From Bog-473 sp035552095 (GTDB lineage Bacteria > Actinomycetota > Acidimicrobiia > Acidimicrobiales > RAAP-2): a stretch of 64,000 bases of DNA. The DNA lies in NCBI GenBank assembly GCA_035552095.1, contig DASZMA010000128.1:9979-73978 (forward strand), read 5' to 3'. Of the stretch, positions 16,445-24,989 are shown piece after piece (the stretch's first letter is position 1; each line of letters starts with the position of its first letter). The notes under the pieces are model-generated. The model ran no database searches. It worked only from the letters and a program-made list of their open reading frames with translations, and was not told the origin of the DNA. The position numbers and the translations under genes were made by a program.

Positions 16445-17049
16445 CAGGCGGAGACGGGTGCGGGTGCGGGTGCGGCGGCGGGTGCGGGTGCGGCGGCGGG
16501 TGTGGGCGCGGGGCGGGTGGCCCGAGCCGGCGCCAGGTTGACATCATCGGGCCCGAACTCACGCAGCCAGCAGGCGAACTCGAGCAATATTCCGTCGGGA
16601 TCCTGGAAGTAGACGCTGCGCACGTAGACGCCCGGATGGAGATCGTCGCTGATGGTCCACTCGCTGTCGTCGTGGTTGGCCACGTCGGTGCAGGGGACGC
16701 CGGCCGCTATTAAGCGCTCTCGATACTCCTCGATCTTCTCGGGCGGCACGTCGAACGCCACGTGGTTCATGGACCCGATGGCGCTGGTCAGATCACCCTG
16801 GTCGGGGCGGGCCACCGGGGCGCTGATGCCCGGGATGCCGTCGGGCGCGTCGGGGAACCAGAAGAAGGCCAGCGAGTCGCCCCCGCCGCAGTCGAAGAAG
16901 AAGTGCTGGCCCATGCCCGCCGGCAGCTCAATGGTCTTGATCAGCGGCATACCCAGCACGTTGGTGTAAAAGTCCACCGTGCGGGCCATGTCCCGGCACA
17001 CCAGGGCCAGATGGTTGATTCCCCGCAACTCGAATCTCGGTGTTGCCAT
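16444..17049 (-). CDS. VOC (glyoxalase/dioxygenase fold) family protein
   Basis: 201 residues. The vicinal-oxygen-chelate pattern is clear: INHLALVCRDMARTVDFYTNVLGMPL at the start, a second module with MNHVAFDVPPEKIEEYRERLI, and SVYFQDPDGILLEFACW with the final metal ligand Glu. Two metal-site His (HL, HV) and the Glu fit a type I extradiol dioxygenase or glyoxalase. The last 25 residues are a Pro/Ala repeat encoded by GCGGGTGC-type DNA. ATG 17049 has GGGGAGG 9-10 nt upstream; upstream in-frame starts are rejected. It is the first gene of the VOC-CMD-unknown operon. Confidence 0.85.
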   Translation of the reverse strand: MATPRFELRGINHLALVCRDMARTVDFYTNVLGMPLIKTIELPAGMGQHFFFDCGGGDSLAFFWFPDAPDGIPGISAPVARPDQGDLTSAIGSMNHVAFDVPPEKIEEYRERLIAAGVPCTDVANHDDSEWTISDDLHPGVYVRSVYFQDPDGILLEFACWLREFGPDDVNLAPARATRPAPTPAAAPAPAAAPAPAPVSA

Positions 17050-17231
17050 GACACGATCCTCCCCGATCCAGTTGAACTCGACCCAGGTTAGGGCGCGGCC
17101 CGTCCGGCCGCCGGTCCAGGTCTCGTAGGCACCGCTCGGCCTCCCTTGGCGCGGCTCGACTCCGCATGAGGCGCAATCTCGCCGGCTGCCCCGACCGTAT
17201 GACGTGTGGTCGAGGAAAGGACATTGCCACC

Positions 17232-17885
17232 ATGGCGACGCGTACGGGAAAGTTCGGATCTGCACTGTTGGTCGGGGGCTCATTGGGCACCGCCGCGCTC
17301 TTGGCCGGTGTGCTGCCTCTGGCCAGCGCGGCCCCGGCCGCGGCGGCCACTTCGAAGGGCCATACCTTCACCCTCACCAAGGTTCACGTCGCCAAGCTCG
17401 GCAACGTCCTGGCCACCGGCTCCGGACTCACCCTCTACCGGTACGCGTCCGATCCCACTGGCATGGCCACCTGCGTCGGCGAGTGCGCCAAGATCTGGCC
17501 GCCGCTCCTCGTGCCCAAGGGCGACACCAAGGTAAAGGGGCCCAAAGGGCTCACGGGGTTTTCCACAGTGGCGACGGCCAACGGTCAGCTGCAGGTGACC
17601 TTCCACGGTCAGGCGCTCTACCGCTTCGAGGGTGACCTCAAGAAGGGGCGGGACAAGGGGCAGGGCGTAGAGGGCGAGTGGTTCGCCGAATTGGCCAGCA
17701 ACAAGATCACCACCACGCCGCTCCCGGCGGCCACTTCCACGACGGTCCCGGCCCCGGCTCCGGCCCCGGCCCCGGCCCCGGCGCCGGCGCCGGCCGCCAC
17801 GACGCCGCCCACAACCAAGACCACGACGCCTCCGCCGACGACCACCACGACGACGGCGCCTCCGACCGGGGGGGCTGGCTTTTAG
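17232..17885 (+). CDS. Secreted COG4315-like repeat protein
   Basis: 217 residues: signal peptide (LLVGGSLGTAALLAGVLPLASAAPA), then two copies of the short secreted repeat typical of COG4315 (LGNVLATGSGLTLYRYASD...CVGECAKIWPPLL and FHGQALYRFEGD), then a Pro/Ala and Thr-rich tail of about 55 residues that may span the wall. Two cysteines in CVGEC may form a disulfide. ATG 17232 follows GGAAAGG. Function of the family is unknown; some members are heme or redox related by neighbourhood only. Confidence 0.8.
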   Translation: MATRTGKFGSALLVGGSLGTAALLAGVLPLASAAPAAAATSKGHTFTLTKVHVAKLGNVLATGSGLTLYRYASDPTGMATCVGECAKIWPPLLVPKGDTKVKGPKGLTGFSTVATANGQLQVTFHGQALYRFEGDLKKGRDKGQGVEGEWFAELASNKITTTPLPAATSTTVPAPAPAPAPAPAPAPAATTPPTTKTTTPPPTTTTTTAPPTGGAGF

Positions 17886-17947
17886 TTCCCGGCGTCCGGG
17901 AGCGGGGAGAGTGAGGGATCGGGTACCGGGGACCGGGGAAGCACACG

Positions 17948-18382
17948 ATGGCTAAGTCGTTCCTCAATTCGTGGGCCACTCGCACCGGCGAAGTCGTTCT
18001 CGTGCTGGCCGCCGCCGTGCTCATGGTGTTCTCCGCCGTGGTCCACCTCCACCTGTGGGATAACACCTACCGCCACGTGGCCTCTCTGGGGCCGCTCTTT
18101 CTGGTGCAGGCCGTTGCCGCGTTGATCGGAGCGGCGTTACTGGCCATGACGAGGCTGGTCCTTATCATGCTGGGATCGGTCCTCCTGATGGTGGGGACCA
18201 TGGTGGGATTCGCCTTGGGGGCCACCGTCGGCCTCCTCGGGTTCACGTTGCCTCAGGTGACCGTCTGGGCGGATGTCGCGGTCGGGTCGGAGCTATTGAG
18301 CACCGTGGCCCTGATCGTGGTGTTGGCTGAACAGGCCCGCGCCGCCGGGCGCATTGGCCCGGCCGTGAGAGGGCCGGCGTGA
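17948..18382 (+). CDS. Small membrane protein, four transmembrane segments
   Basis: 144 residues with four hydrophobic helices: VVLVLAAAVLMVFSAVVHL, LFLVQAVAALIGAALLAMT, LVLIMLGSVLLMVGTMVGF and LLSTVALIVVLAEQA. A His-Leu-His-Leu-Trp motif (VVHLHLW) ends helix 1. It lies 62 nt after the COG4315-like gene on the same strand and may be co-expressed. I recognise no family. Confidence 0.65.
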   Translation: MAKSFLNSWATRTGEVVLVLAAAVLMVFSAVVHLHLWDNTYRHVASLGPLFLVQAVAALIGAALLAMTRLVLIMLGSVLLMVGTMVGFALGATVGLLGFTLPQVTVWADVAVGSELLSTVALIVVLAEQARAAGRIGPAVRGPA

Positions 18383-18432
18383 GAGGGCCGGGGGTGAGGA
18401 GGCCCGGGGTGAGGAGGCCCGGGGTGAGGAGG
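18362..18432. repeat. Tandem GC-rich repeats before the flavoprotein gene
   Basis: Two copies of GTGAGAGGGCCGG and three copies of GTGAGGAGGCCCGGG in a row. The array begins over the stop region of the membrane protein gene. Confidence 0.75.
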
Positions 18433-18474
18433 ACAGCCTCGACGAGCCACCCCGAATCGGCGGTGGGGCCGCTG

Positions 18475-18480
18475 TAATCT
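18475..18480 (+). promoter_or_regulatory. Putative -10 box (TAATCT) of the Tat flavoprotein gene
   Basis: TAATCT ends 7 nt before ATG 18488 and no Shine-Dalgarno sequence is present; it favours leaderless translation from that ATG over the ATG 21 nt downstream. Confidence 0.5.
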
Positions 18481-18487
18481 CGCCGGG

Positions 18488-20134
18488 ATGCCGCCCGGCG
18501 CTCCTTCGATGAACCGTCGATCGTTCCTGCGCCGGGTCGGCTCGACCTCGGCGGCGCTCGGAGCCACTGCGCTGATCGGTTCGGCGGAGGCGTGCAGCAC
18601 CGGGAGGAGTCCCAACGCGTCGCCGACCACGACGACGGGACCCACGACGACGGGACCCACGACATCGGGGGGCGGCACGAGCACGGGCACCGGTCCCGGC
18701 ATCGGCCCGGCCAATTGGAGTGTCCTGGCCAGCACGCTCACCGGTTCGTTGGTGATGCCGGGTGACGCCACCTACGCCAGCAGCGTTGAGCTTTACAACG
18801 AACTGTTCACGCCGGGCCCGGCCGCCGTGGCCTACTGCGCCAACCCGACCGACGTGCAGCGCTGCGTGGCCTACGCCCGGAAGCATGACGTGCCGGTGGC
18901 GGCTCGCTCGGGTGGTCACAGTTACGGCGGGTACTCATCGAGCCGCGGGCTGGTCATTGACGTGTCGGCCCTCAACGACATCGCCGTGGGCGCTGGCAGC
19001 ACGCAGGCGGTGGTGGGCGCCGGGGCGCAGCTCATCAACGTCTACAGCCAGTTGGGGTCGGCGGGCGTGCTGGTGCCCGGTGGTTCCTGCCCCACGGTGG
19101 GCATCGCCGGTCTGGCCCTCGGCGGGGGGATCGGGGTGTTCGGGCGGGCCTACGGGATGACCTGCGACAACATTTCGTCGCTCAATGTGGTGACCGCCGA
19201 CGGCTCACTGCGCCAGTGCTCGTCCACCCAGAACAGCGACCTGTACTGGGCCAGCCAGGGCGGCGGGGGCGGGAACTTCGGGGTGGTGACGTCGTTCACC
19301 TTCAAGGTGCACCCCATCCCGGCCGTGACCCTGTTCACCCTGGAATGGCCCTGGGCCGAAGCGGGGACCGTGCTCGATGCGTGGCTCAGTTGGATGCCCA
19401 CGACACCCAGTGAGCTGTGGTCGAACTGCCAGCTCTTCTCCAATGGCAGCGCCGGTGGGGGGTCGCTGAAGGTGACCGGGGTCTTCGCGGGGACCACGGC
19501 CGCCTGCACCAGTGCCCTGGCCCCTCTGCTCAGCGCGGTGGGTGCCGCGCCGTCGTACCGTTTCGTCGGGCCGGAGGACTACCTGCGGGCCATGATGATT
19601 GAGGCGGGCTGTGAGGGAAAGACGGTGGCGCAATGCAACCTCCCTTCGCGCAGTCCCGCCGGCACGCTCGGCCGCTCCGCCTTCTCGGCCAAGTCCTCCT
19701 TCGTGGATGCGCCGTTCTCCACCGCGGGGACGACCGCCATGATCGACGCGGTGGAAGCGCTGGGCTCCGAGGTGCCCCAGGTCGGGGGCGGCATTGTGTT
19801 CGACGGCTACGGCGGCGTCATCAACCAGGTGGCTGCGGGCGACACGGCGTTCGTGCATCGCAGCGCCATCGCCTGTGCCCAGTACTCGGTGACCTATGCC
19901 AGTGGGGCTCCGGGGTCCTCGGTCATCGCGGCGGCCCACTCCTGGCTGGAGCAGACCCAGAGCACCTTTGCCCCCTTCGCCAAGGGCGCCTATCAGAACT
20001 ACATCGACGCCACCCTGCCCAATTGGGGCCAGGCGTATTACGGCTCCAACCTGCCCCGGCTCATGCGGGTGAAGCGGCGTTACGACCCCGACGACTTCTT
20101 CCACTTCGCCCAGTCGATCCCGGTGGCCACGTGA
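18488..20134 (+). CDS. Tat-exported FAD-linked oxidase (berberine-bridge type)
   Basis: 548 residues. Residues 8-15 (MNRRSFLRR) are a twin-arginine export signal followed by a hydrophobic stretch and a Thr-rich linker. The FAD-binding PCMH domain has ARSGGHSYGGYS with His144 and VPGGSCPTVGIAGL with Cys201, the spacing seen in bicovalently flavinylated oxidases. The BBE C terminus is NWGQAYYGSNLPRLMRVKRRYDP. Likely oxidises a carbohydrate, alcohol or plant/aromatic compound outside the membrane with O2, substrate unknown. A possible lipobox-like Cys in SAEACS could anchor it. Confidence 0.88.
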   Translation: MPPGAPSMNRRSFLRRVGSTSAALGATALIGSAEACSTGRSPNASPTTTTGPTTTGPTTSGGGTSTGTGPGIGPANWSVLASTLTGSLVMPGDATYASSVELYNELFTPGPAAVAYCANPTDVQRCVAYARKHDVPVAARSGGHSYGGYSSSRGLVIDVSALNDIAVGAGSTQAVVGAGAQLINVYSQLGSAGVLVPGGSCPTVGIAGLALGGGIGVFGRAYGMTCDNISSLNVVTADGSLRQCSSTQNSDLYWASQGGGGGNFGVVTSFTFKVHPIPAVTLFTLEWPWAEAGTVLDAWLSWMPTTPSELWSNCQLFSNGSAGGGSLKVTGVFAGTTAACTSALAPLLSAVGAAPSYRFVGPEDYLRAMMIEAGCEGKTVAQCNLPSRSPAGTLGRSAFSAKSSFVDAPFSTAGTTAMIDAVEALGSEVPQVGGGIVFDGYGGVINQVAAGDTAFVHRSAIACAQYSVTYASGAPGSSVIAAAHSWLEQTQSTFAPFAKGAYQNYIDATLPNWGQAYYGSNLPRLMRVKRRYDPDDFFHFAQSIPVAT

Positions 20135-20168
20135 CCCCCGGCCATTAGCTGCTGGCGGAAGTGGGCGA

Positions 20169-22034
20169 CTAGCTGCTGGCTGAGGCGATGCCCACCATGG
20201 GGGCGTTGAGGTGCTGGCCGCCCATGGAACCCTCGAAGACGGCGTCGCCGTAGCTGAAGATGCCGCCGTCGGAGCCCTGCAGCCAGTAGCCCTTGGCATC
20301 CGCCGTGGCGGTCATCCCCACGATGGTGCCGTCGACCCCCGTGCTGACCGGTGAGCCGTAATCCGCCGCGTTCCCGTAGGCCACCACGTTGCCGTTGGCG
20401 CTGGCCAGCCAGTACCCGTTGCTGTTCAGGGTGCTGGCCATGCCGGTGATGCGGTAGCCGCCGGGAGCGAACGGGGGCTGGCCGTAGAACTTGGAGTCAC
20501 CGAAGCTGAAGACCTGACCATTGGCGTCCACCATCCAGTACCCGCCGCCCAGGAAACCGGGTGCCACCGCGGTGATCGGGTAGGCGGGCGGGGCCGCCCC
20601 CAGTGACCCGTAGAACTGGGCCGAGCCGAAGGCGAAGATGCCGCCGTCGGAGGCCACCAGCCAATAGCCCCGGCCGTCGAAGGTGGGGATCATGCCGATG
20701 ATCGGCTGGTTGAGGTGGATCGACCCGGTGGAACCGAAGAACGCGGCGTCACCGAAGGCGAAGACCCCGCCGTCGGAGGCCACCAGCCAATAGCCCTTAC
20801 GGTCCGGCGTGGCGGCCATCCCCACAATGGGCTTGTTCAGGCGCAGCGACCCGGTCGAGCCGTAGAACTGGGCGGACCCGAAAGTGAAGATCCCCCCGTC
20901 GGCCGCCACCTGCCAGTACCCGGGGGTGGACGGGGGGGTGACGCACGCCGGGCTGGCCGCACTCCCGGTGCTGACGGCCGGGGAGAGGGAGGGCACACCG
21001 GAGGTGAAGCTGACCGCGGACAGGTACATGGGGCGGAGGCCACAGCTGAGATAGCCGATCGTGGTGCCCTGCCAGGCGGCGAACGCCAGATTCAGCTGGC
21101 CGGACGGGGAGAGGAAGGCCGCCGGACCACCCGGGCCGGACATGCCCGACTGGGAGGTCAGGATGGGGTTGGCGGCCCCGAGGGTGCACGACGCGCTGGG
21201 TCCGCCCGTGCACACGGCGTAGCCGATGGCGTAGTTGGCCGATCCTTCATCGTTGGCCGAGAAGAACAGGTAGTCGACACCGCCGTGATCGACCATGTTC
21301 GGGCCCTCGATGATGCCCTTCTCCCAGGACTGTTGAGGGTCGGCCGCCAGGATCGGCGTGGGGCTGCCGGTCAGGGTCATCAGATTGGACGTGAGCTGCT
21401 GCGACCAGATGTAAGTGTTCTCGCCCACCAGGTGGTCCCCGTCGCTCTTCCAAATGAGGGTCGAGACCCCGTGGTCGGTGAAGATGTCGGGGTCGATGCT
21501 CCCCCCGTAGTTCCCGGCGGTCCCGTTGTCGACCCCGTCCTGGCAGATGACCGGAGCGGTCGAGTTGTCGACGTAGGGCCCCTGGGGCGACGACGACACG
21601 GCGCGCCCGATGCACTGGTAGCTGTTGGACCGTTGGGTGGCGGTGTAATACATGACGAACTGCTGGTCGGTGGCGTCGTAGGCCACCGTCGGGCCCCAGG
21701 TGTTGCCCGCCTCGGCCCAAGACGGCAGGGTGGGTAGGGCGTCGATGCCCGACGCCGTCCAGTTGACGCCGTCGGTCGAGGTCGACGTCTGGATGTTGAT
21801 GGTCTGGCTGGCTGAGGTGAAGTTCTGGGTGGCGAAGCCGTAATAGGCGCCGTTGTAGATCATGACGCTCGGGTCGGGGAAATCGCCGGGGTGAACGGGC
21901 GACCACTGGTTGGCCGCTCCCGCCGGCGGGGCGCCCGCCACCGTGACGGTGGCGATGGCCACCATGAACAGGGACGTCACGGCACAGATCAGGGTACGGA
22001 CACGCCTCAATGTGGGGGAAATCGACGCCGTCAC
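20169..22034 (-). CDS. Secreted GH43-type glycoside hydrolase with six GYWxVAxDGG repeats
   Basis: 621 residues. Signal peptide with a Thr/Val-rich core ending GAPPAGAA. The next 320 residues look like a five-blade GH43 propeller: HPGDFPDPSVMIYNGAYYGF with the base Asp, GGSIDPDIF.DHG, and KGIIEGPNMV with the acid Glu; such enzymes cut arabinan or xylan side chains. The C terminus holds six repeats of about 42 residues (20172-20925) that begin GYW and contain F.FG.A.FYGS, common in Acidimicrobiia surface proteins. GTG 22034 has AAGGAC upstream. Confidence 0.82.
   Translation of the reverse strand: MTASISPTLRRVRTLICAVTSLFMVAIATVTVAGAPPAGAANQWSPVHPGDFPDPSVMIYNGAYYGFATQNFTSASQTINIQTSTSTDGVNWTASGIDALPTLPSWAEAGNTWGPTVAYDATDQQFVMYYTATQRSNSYQCIGRAVSSSPQGPYVDNSTAPVICQDGVDNGTAGNYGGSIDPDIFTDHGVSTLIWKSDGDHLVGENTYIWSQQLTSNLMTLTGSPTPILAADPQQSWEKGIIEGPNMVDHGGVDYLFFSANDEGSANYAIGYAVCTGGPSASCTLGAANPILTSQSGMSGPGGPAAFLSPSGQLNLAFAAWQGTTIGYLSCGLRPMYLSAVSFTSGVPSLSPAVSTGSAASPACVTPPSTPGYWQVAADGGIFTFGSAQFYGSTGSLRLNKPIVGMAATPDRKGYWLVASDGGVFAFGDAAFFGSTGSIHLNQPIIGMIPTFDGRGYWLVASDGGIFAFGSAQFYGSLGAAPPAYPITAVAPGFLGGGYWMVDANGQVFSFGDSKFYGQPPFAPGGYRITGMASTLNSNGYWLASANGNVVAYGNAADYGSPVSTGVDGTIVGMTATADAKGYWLQGSDGGIFSYGDAVFEGSMGGQHLNAPMVGIASASS
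20172..20925 (-). repeat. Six in-frame 42-residue GYW...DGG repeats
   Basis: Coding repeats at the 3' end of the GH43-type gene. Copies 1-3 are closest (VAADGGIFTFG, VASDGGVFAFG, VASDGGIFAFG), copies 4-6 more diverged (DANGQVFSFG, SANGNVVAYG, GSDGGIFSYG). Each begins GYW and ends with a hydrophobic strand before the next. Could fold as a small beta-propeller used for binding. Confidence 0.85.
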
Positions 22035-22265
22035 TGCCGTCCTTGATCGATCCGCTCGAACACCAAACCGTACCCTCCTGCCCTTGTGCCAATGGACCGA
22101 TCGCAGATGTGCGTCGCCCGTGGGCCGGCTGTGGCGACCTAGTGTGGGTAACTCCCGTTGCGGCGAGGGTGGGCAGGGTGCGTCGCCACGGCGGTGAGGG
22201 GCTGGTCGGGTCCGATCGATGATCGCCGACAGACCTGGGTGAGGGACTGGAAGAAAGGGAAACCG

Positions 22266-22712
22266 ATGAGCCTGCAGCAGATGATCACCGACGTCGGGGG
22301 CAAGGTCATGAGCAAGACCCACCGGATGATCCTGCAGGTCAGCGGGGGCAGGTTGCTGAACTCGGCCTTCGGCATGCCGGCCGTCGAGCTCCAGACCATC
22401 GGGCGCAAGAGCGGCAAGAAGCGCTCCACCATGCTGACATCGCCCCTCAATGACGAGCACCGGGTGGTGGTCGTGGCCTCCAAAGGTGGCGACGACCGTG
22501 ATCCCGACTGGTACACCAACCTGACGGCCAACCCCGATGTCGAGATCACCATCCGGGGGGAGACCAGGGAGCTGCGGGCCCGGACCGCCTCGGCCGCCGA
22601 GAAGGCCGAGCTGTGGCCGCAGATCGTGAAGGCCTACAAGGGCTACGGCGGCTACCAGACCAAGACGGAGCGTGACATCCCCGTCGTCATCTGCGAGCCC
22701 CGACCCGCTTAG
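22266..22712 (+). CDS. Deazaflavin (F420)-dependent nitroreductase / quinone reductase family protein
   Basis: 148 residues of the Ddn/DUF385 split-barrel family. The diagnostic core is LQTIGRKSGKKRSTMLTSPL, then VVVVASKGGDDRDPDWYTNLTANPDVEI and a final YGGYQTKTERDIPVVIC. These enzymes use F420H2 to reduce quinones or nitro-compounds near the membrane. ATG 22266 has AAAGGGA upstream. It is divergent from the GH43 gene across about 230 nt that hold both promoters. Confidence 0.88.
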   Translation: MSLQQMITDVGGKVMSKTHRMILQVSGGRLLNSAFGMPAVELQTIGRKSGKKRSTMLTSPLNDEHRVVVVASKGGDDRDPDWYTNLTANPDVEITIRGETRELRARTASAAEKAELWPQIVKAYKGYGGYQTKTERDIPVVICEPRPA

Positions 22713-22804
22713 TCGCCCGAAGGGGCTGGCCGTGGGCGGGCCAGCTAGGTCGAGTGGCCCGGTCGCCCGGGCTGAGCCGCCGGGTGAAAGTCGAGGTCGG
22801 GCGG

Positions 22805-22810
22805 TACGAT
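22805..22810 (+). promoter_or_regulatory. Putative -10 box (TACGAT) of the YbjQ-like operon
   Basis: TACGAT ends 7 nt before ATG 22818. It overlaps another in-frame ATG at 22809, which therefore is unlikely to be used. No Shine-Dalgarno sequence is seen. Confidence 0.5.
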
Positions 22811-22817
22811 GCCACCG

Positions 22818-23237
22818 ATGACCATGGAGCCTGCCAGCAGCGAGGGGGACGACGCCTTCAACCTCGACATGGCCATATCGACGTTGCAGTCCAACAGCAC
22901 CGACTCCCGCATCATGCTGAAGCTGCTGGTGCGGCAACTGGCCGAGGTGTTGGGCGACCGCATCGCCGTCGAGCATGCCGGCAGCCGGTTCCGCAAGTCC
23001 GACGAGATCAAGTCGGTCCAGATCACCTTGGGTGACGACACCCTGGCGGCGATGGTCGAAGGGGCCACGGTCCGTTGCAGTATCGGTCACGCCTCCGGTG
23101 GGATCCGAATCAGAAGTGAGCAGGTCGGCATGGATGCCTGGCTCGCCCGTCTCCTCACCATCCTGCACAACGAAGCGTCCCATAGCGAGCAGACCCGTCT
23201 CGCCCTAGAGAACATTGTGATCGGAGAGTCGTCATGA
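22818..23237 (+). CDS. Unknown protein leading the YbjQ-like operon
   Basis: 139 residues, acidic, soluble, no signal peptide. A helical N terminus (NLDMAISTLQSNSTDSRIMLKLLVRQLAEVLGDRI) is followed by short strands (AVEHAG, KSVQITLGDDTLAAMVEG, ATVRCSIGHASGGIRI) and a final helix. I recognise no family. The start ATG 22818 is placed by the -10 box 7 nt upstream. Its TGA overlaps the next ATG as ATGA, so translation is coupled to the first two-domain YbjQ-like protein; this makes it a likely partner. Confidence 0.7.
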   Translation: MTMEPASSEGDDAFNLDMAISTLQSNSTDSRIMLKLLVRQLAEVLGDRIAVEHAGSRFRKSDEIKSVQITLGDDTLAAMVEGATVRCSIGHASGGIRIRSEQVGMDAWLARLLTILHNEASHSEQTRLALENIVIGESS

Positions 23238-24028
23238 CTCAGCCCCAAGACCTGCCCAAGGACGCCGCCCACCGACTGGAGGAACTGGAGCACGGTCTCT
23301 TCACGTCGGATCTGTCGGTCAATGAGTTCCTCCTCGTCAAGGAGGCCGGCTTCCATCCGCTGGGCTTCGTGATGGGCTCGTCGATCTACCACATCGGGCT
23401 GCAGACCCGGAAGTGGGGCGAGAGCCAGGAGCTGACCAAGCTGACCGAGGCCATGTACACGGCCCGGGAACTGGCCATGACCCGCATGGAGGAGGAGGCC
23501 GAGGAGCTCGGGGCCGACGGCGTGGTCGGGGTCCGGCTCGACGTCAACTACTACGAATGGGGCAGCGACTCGGCTGAGTTCATCGCCTTCGGCACCGCCG
23601 TCAAGGCGGAGGACGGCACCTCGTACAAGAACGCCCTGGGCAAGCCGTTCACCTCCGACCTCTCGGGGCAGGACTTCTGGACCTTGATGCAGACCGGCCA
23701 TGTGCCCCAGGGCCTGGTCATGGGGACCTGCGTCTACCACATCGCCCATCGGAAACTGACCCAGGCGCTGGGCTCGGTGGGCCAGAACGTGGAGCTACCG
23801 AACTTCACCCAGGCCCTCTACGAGGCGCGGGAGTTGGCCATGACCCGCATGCAGGACGAGGCGCAACAGCTCAACGCCAGCGGCATCGTCGGGGTGCGCC
23901 TGGAGGAGAAGTCGCACCAGTGGGGCTCGCACACCATTGAGTTCCTCGCGCTCGGGACGGCCGTGACCAAGACCACGGGCGAGGTCACGCTGCCCAAGCC
24001 GATCACCATCATCTCGCTCGACAATTGA
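23234..24028 (+). CDS. Tandem YbjQ-like (UPF0145, heavy-metal-binding type) two-domain protein A
   Basis: 264 residues containing two copies of one domain, about 1-131 and 132-264. Each copy runs TSDLS...F..., a P.G.VMG..(I/V)YHI strand, then YxARELAMTRMxxEAxxL.A.G(V/I)VGVRL, and ends in EF.A(F/L)GTAV. The helix-strand ending is the signature of E. coli YbjQ, which forms a pentamer. No Cys/His metal site is obvious. It starts within an ATGA overlap and is followed after 10 nt by protein B. The function of the family is not known. Confidence 0.82.
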   Translation: MTQPQDLPKDAAHRLEELEHGLFTSDLSVNEFLLVKEAGFHPLGFVMGSSIYHIGLQTRKWGESQELTKLTEAMYTARELAMTRMEEEAEELGADGVVGVRLDVNYYEWGSDSAEFIAFGTAVKAEDGTSYKNALGKPFTSDLSGQDFWTLMQTGHVPQGLVMGTCVYHIAHRKLTQALGSVGQNVELPNFTQALYEARELAMTRMQDEAQQLNASGIVGVRLEEKSHQWGSHTIEFLALGTAVTKTTGEVTLPKPITIISLDN

Positions 24029-24038
24029 GAGTGACCCG

Positions 24039-24989
24039 ATGAGCGACTCCATGGGGACCGAAGCGGGGAGTGTGAGTGCGGCGGCGGGTGCAGGCGCGGG
24101 CGACCTGCCCGAGGCGGCCATCCGGCGGCTTGACTCGTCGGCCTTCTCCTCCGGCCTCACCGTGCCCGACTTCGCCGCCTGCCTGCAGCTCGGGCTCCAG
24201 CCCGTCGGTCTGGTGCAGGGGTTCTGCGTCATGCGTTGGGGTTGGTACGGCGCCGGCTCGGGCTTCGGGCGGGGGATGAACCCCTACAACATGGGGTCGC
24301 AGTACTCGGGGGCTTACGTGGAGAGCTACCGCTGCCCGCACGGCTTCGTCTCCAACGAGCACCGGATGTGGGGGCAGAACATTGAACAGCCGTGGGTCGA
24401 GTCGGCCTGGGCCGACGGCTACGGCGCCGCCTACAGCCGCATGCTGGAAGAGGCGACCGAGGCCAAGGCCCACGGCGTGATCGGGGTGGTCGACCGGGTG
24501 ACCCACCTGACCGACTCGCAGACCACCGAGTTCCATTTCCTGGGTACCGCAGTGACGGTCGAGGGCGGCCCCCCGCCGGCGGGTGGGACGCCCTGGACCA
24601 CGTACTTGGCCGGCCAACGGCTGACCAAGTCGATCGAGGCCGGGTTCATGCCCATCGCGGTGGTGGCCTCCATGGCGTCGGTGCGGGTATGGGCCTACTG
24701 CATGACCGAGTACCTCATGGAGGGCGCTCGCATGTGGGGCGGCCCCAGTGGGACCCAGGAGGTGGAGCAGGTGACCAAGGCCCACATGGCGGTGCGCCAA
24801 TTGGCGAGAAAGCATGTGCGCGAGCAATTGGAGGGCGACGCTTTGCACGGGGCCCGGATTGACGTGGTCAAGCGCGAGCTCTCCCAGGGTGACGAGGTCA
24901 TCGACTGCACCCTGCGGGGCAACCGCATGCGCCGCTTCAAGGAGTTCGACGTGGTGCCGGCCCCGAAACCCACGGTGCGGCTCACATGA
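24039..24989 (+). CDS. Tandem YbjQ-like two-domain protein B
   Basis: 316 residues. After an Ala/Gly-rich leader come two diverged YbjQ-like domains. Domain 1 keeps YSRMLEEATEAKAHGVIGVVDRV and FHFLGTAV but carries an extra loop of about 35 residues rich in Trp, Tyr, Gly and Met around RWGWYG to RMWGQNIEQPW. Domain 2 keeps AGFMPIAVVASMASV but its final helix reads VRQLARKHVREQLEGDALHGARIDVV and it lacks the GTAV ending, so it is the most degenerate of the six domains. The TGA overlaps the start of protein C (ATGA). Confidence 0.75.
   Translation: MSDSMGTEAGSVSAAAGAGAGDLPEAAIRRLDSSAFSSGLTVPDFAACLQLGLQPVGLVQGFCVMRWGWYGAGSGFGRGMNPYNMGSQYSGAYVESYRCPHGFVSNEHRMWGQNIEQPWVESAWADGYGAAYSRMLEEATEAKAHGVIGVVDRVTHLTDSQTTEFHFLGTAVTVEGGPPPAGGTPWTTYLAGQRLTKSIEAGFMPIAVVASMASVRVWAYCMTEYLMEGARMWGGPSGTQEVEQVTKAHMAVRQLARKHVREQLEGDALHGARIDVVKRELSQGDEVIDCTLRGNRMRRFKEFDVVPAPKPTVRLT

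Noticed and set aside
14805..16562. One 585-codon gene
   Set aside because: The upstream half is a shadow of the CMD gene; the true product starts at 15782 within an ATGA overlap.
20172..20925. CRISPR-like repeat array
   Set aside because: Periodic similarity is in-frame coding for GYW...DGG protein repeats, not spaced palindromic direct repeats.
20169..23183. One 1004-codon gene running through the GH43-type gene and beyond
   Set aside because: The part upstream of 22034 lies opposite the nitroreductase and YbjQ operon genes; the signal peptide starts at GTG 22034.
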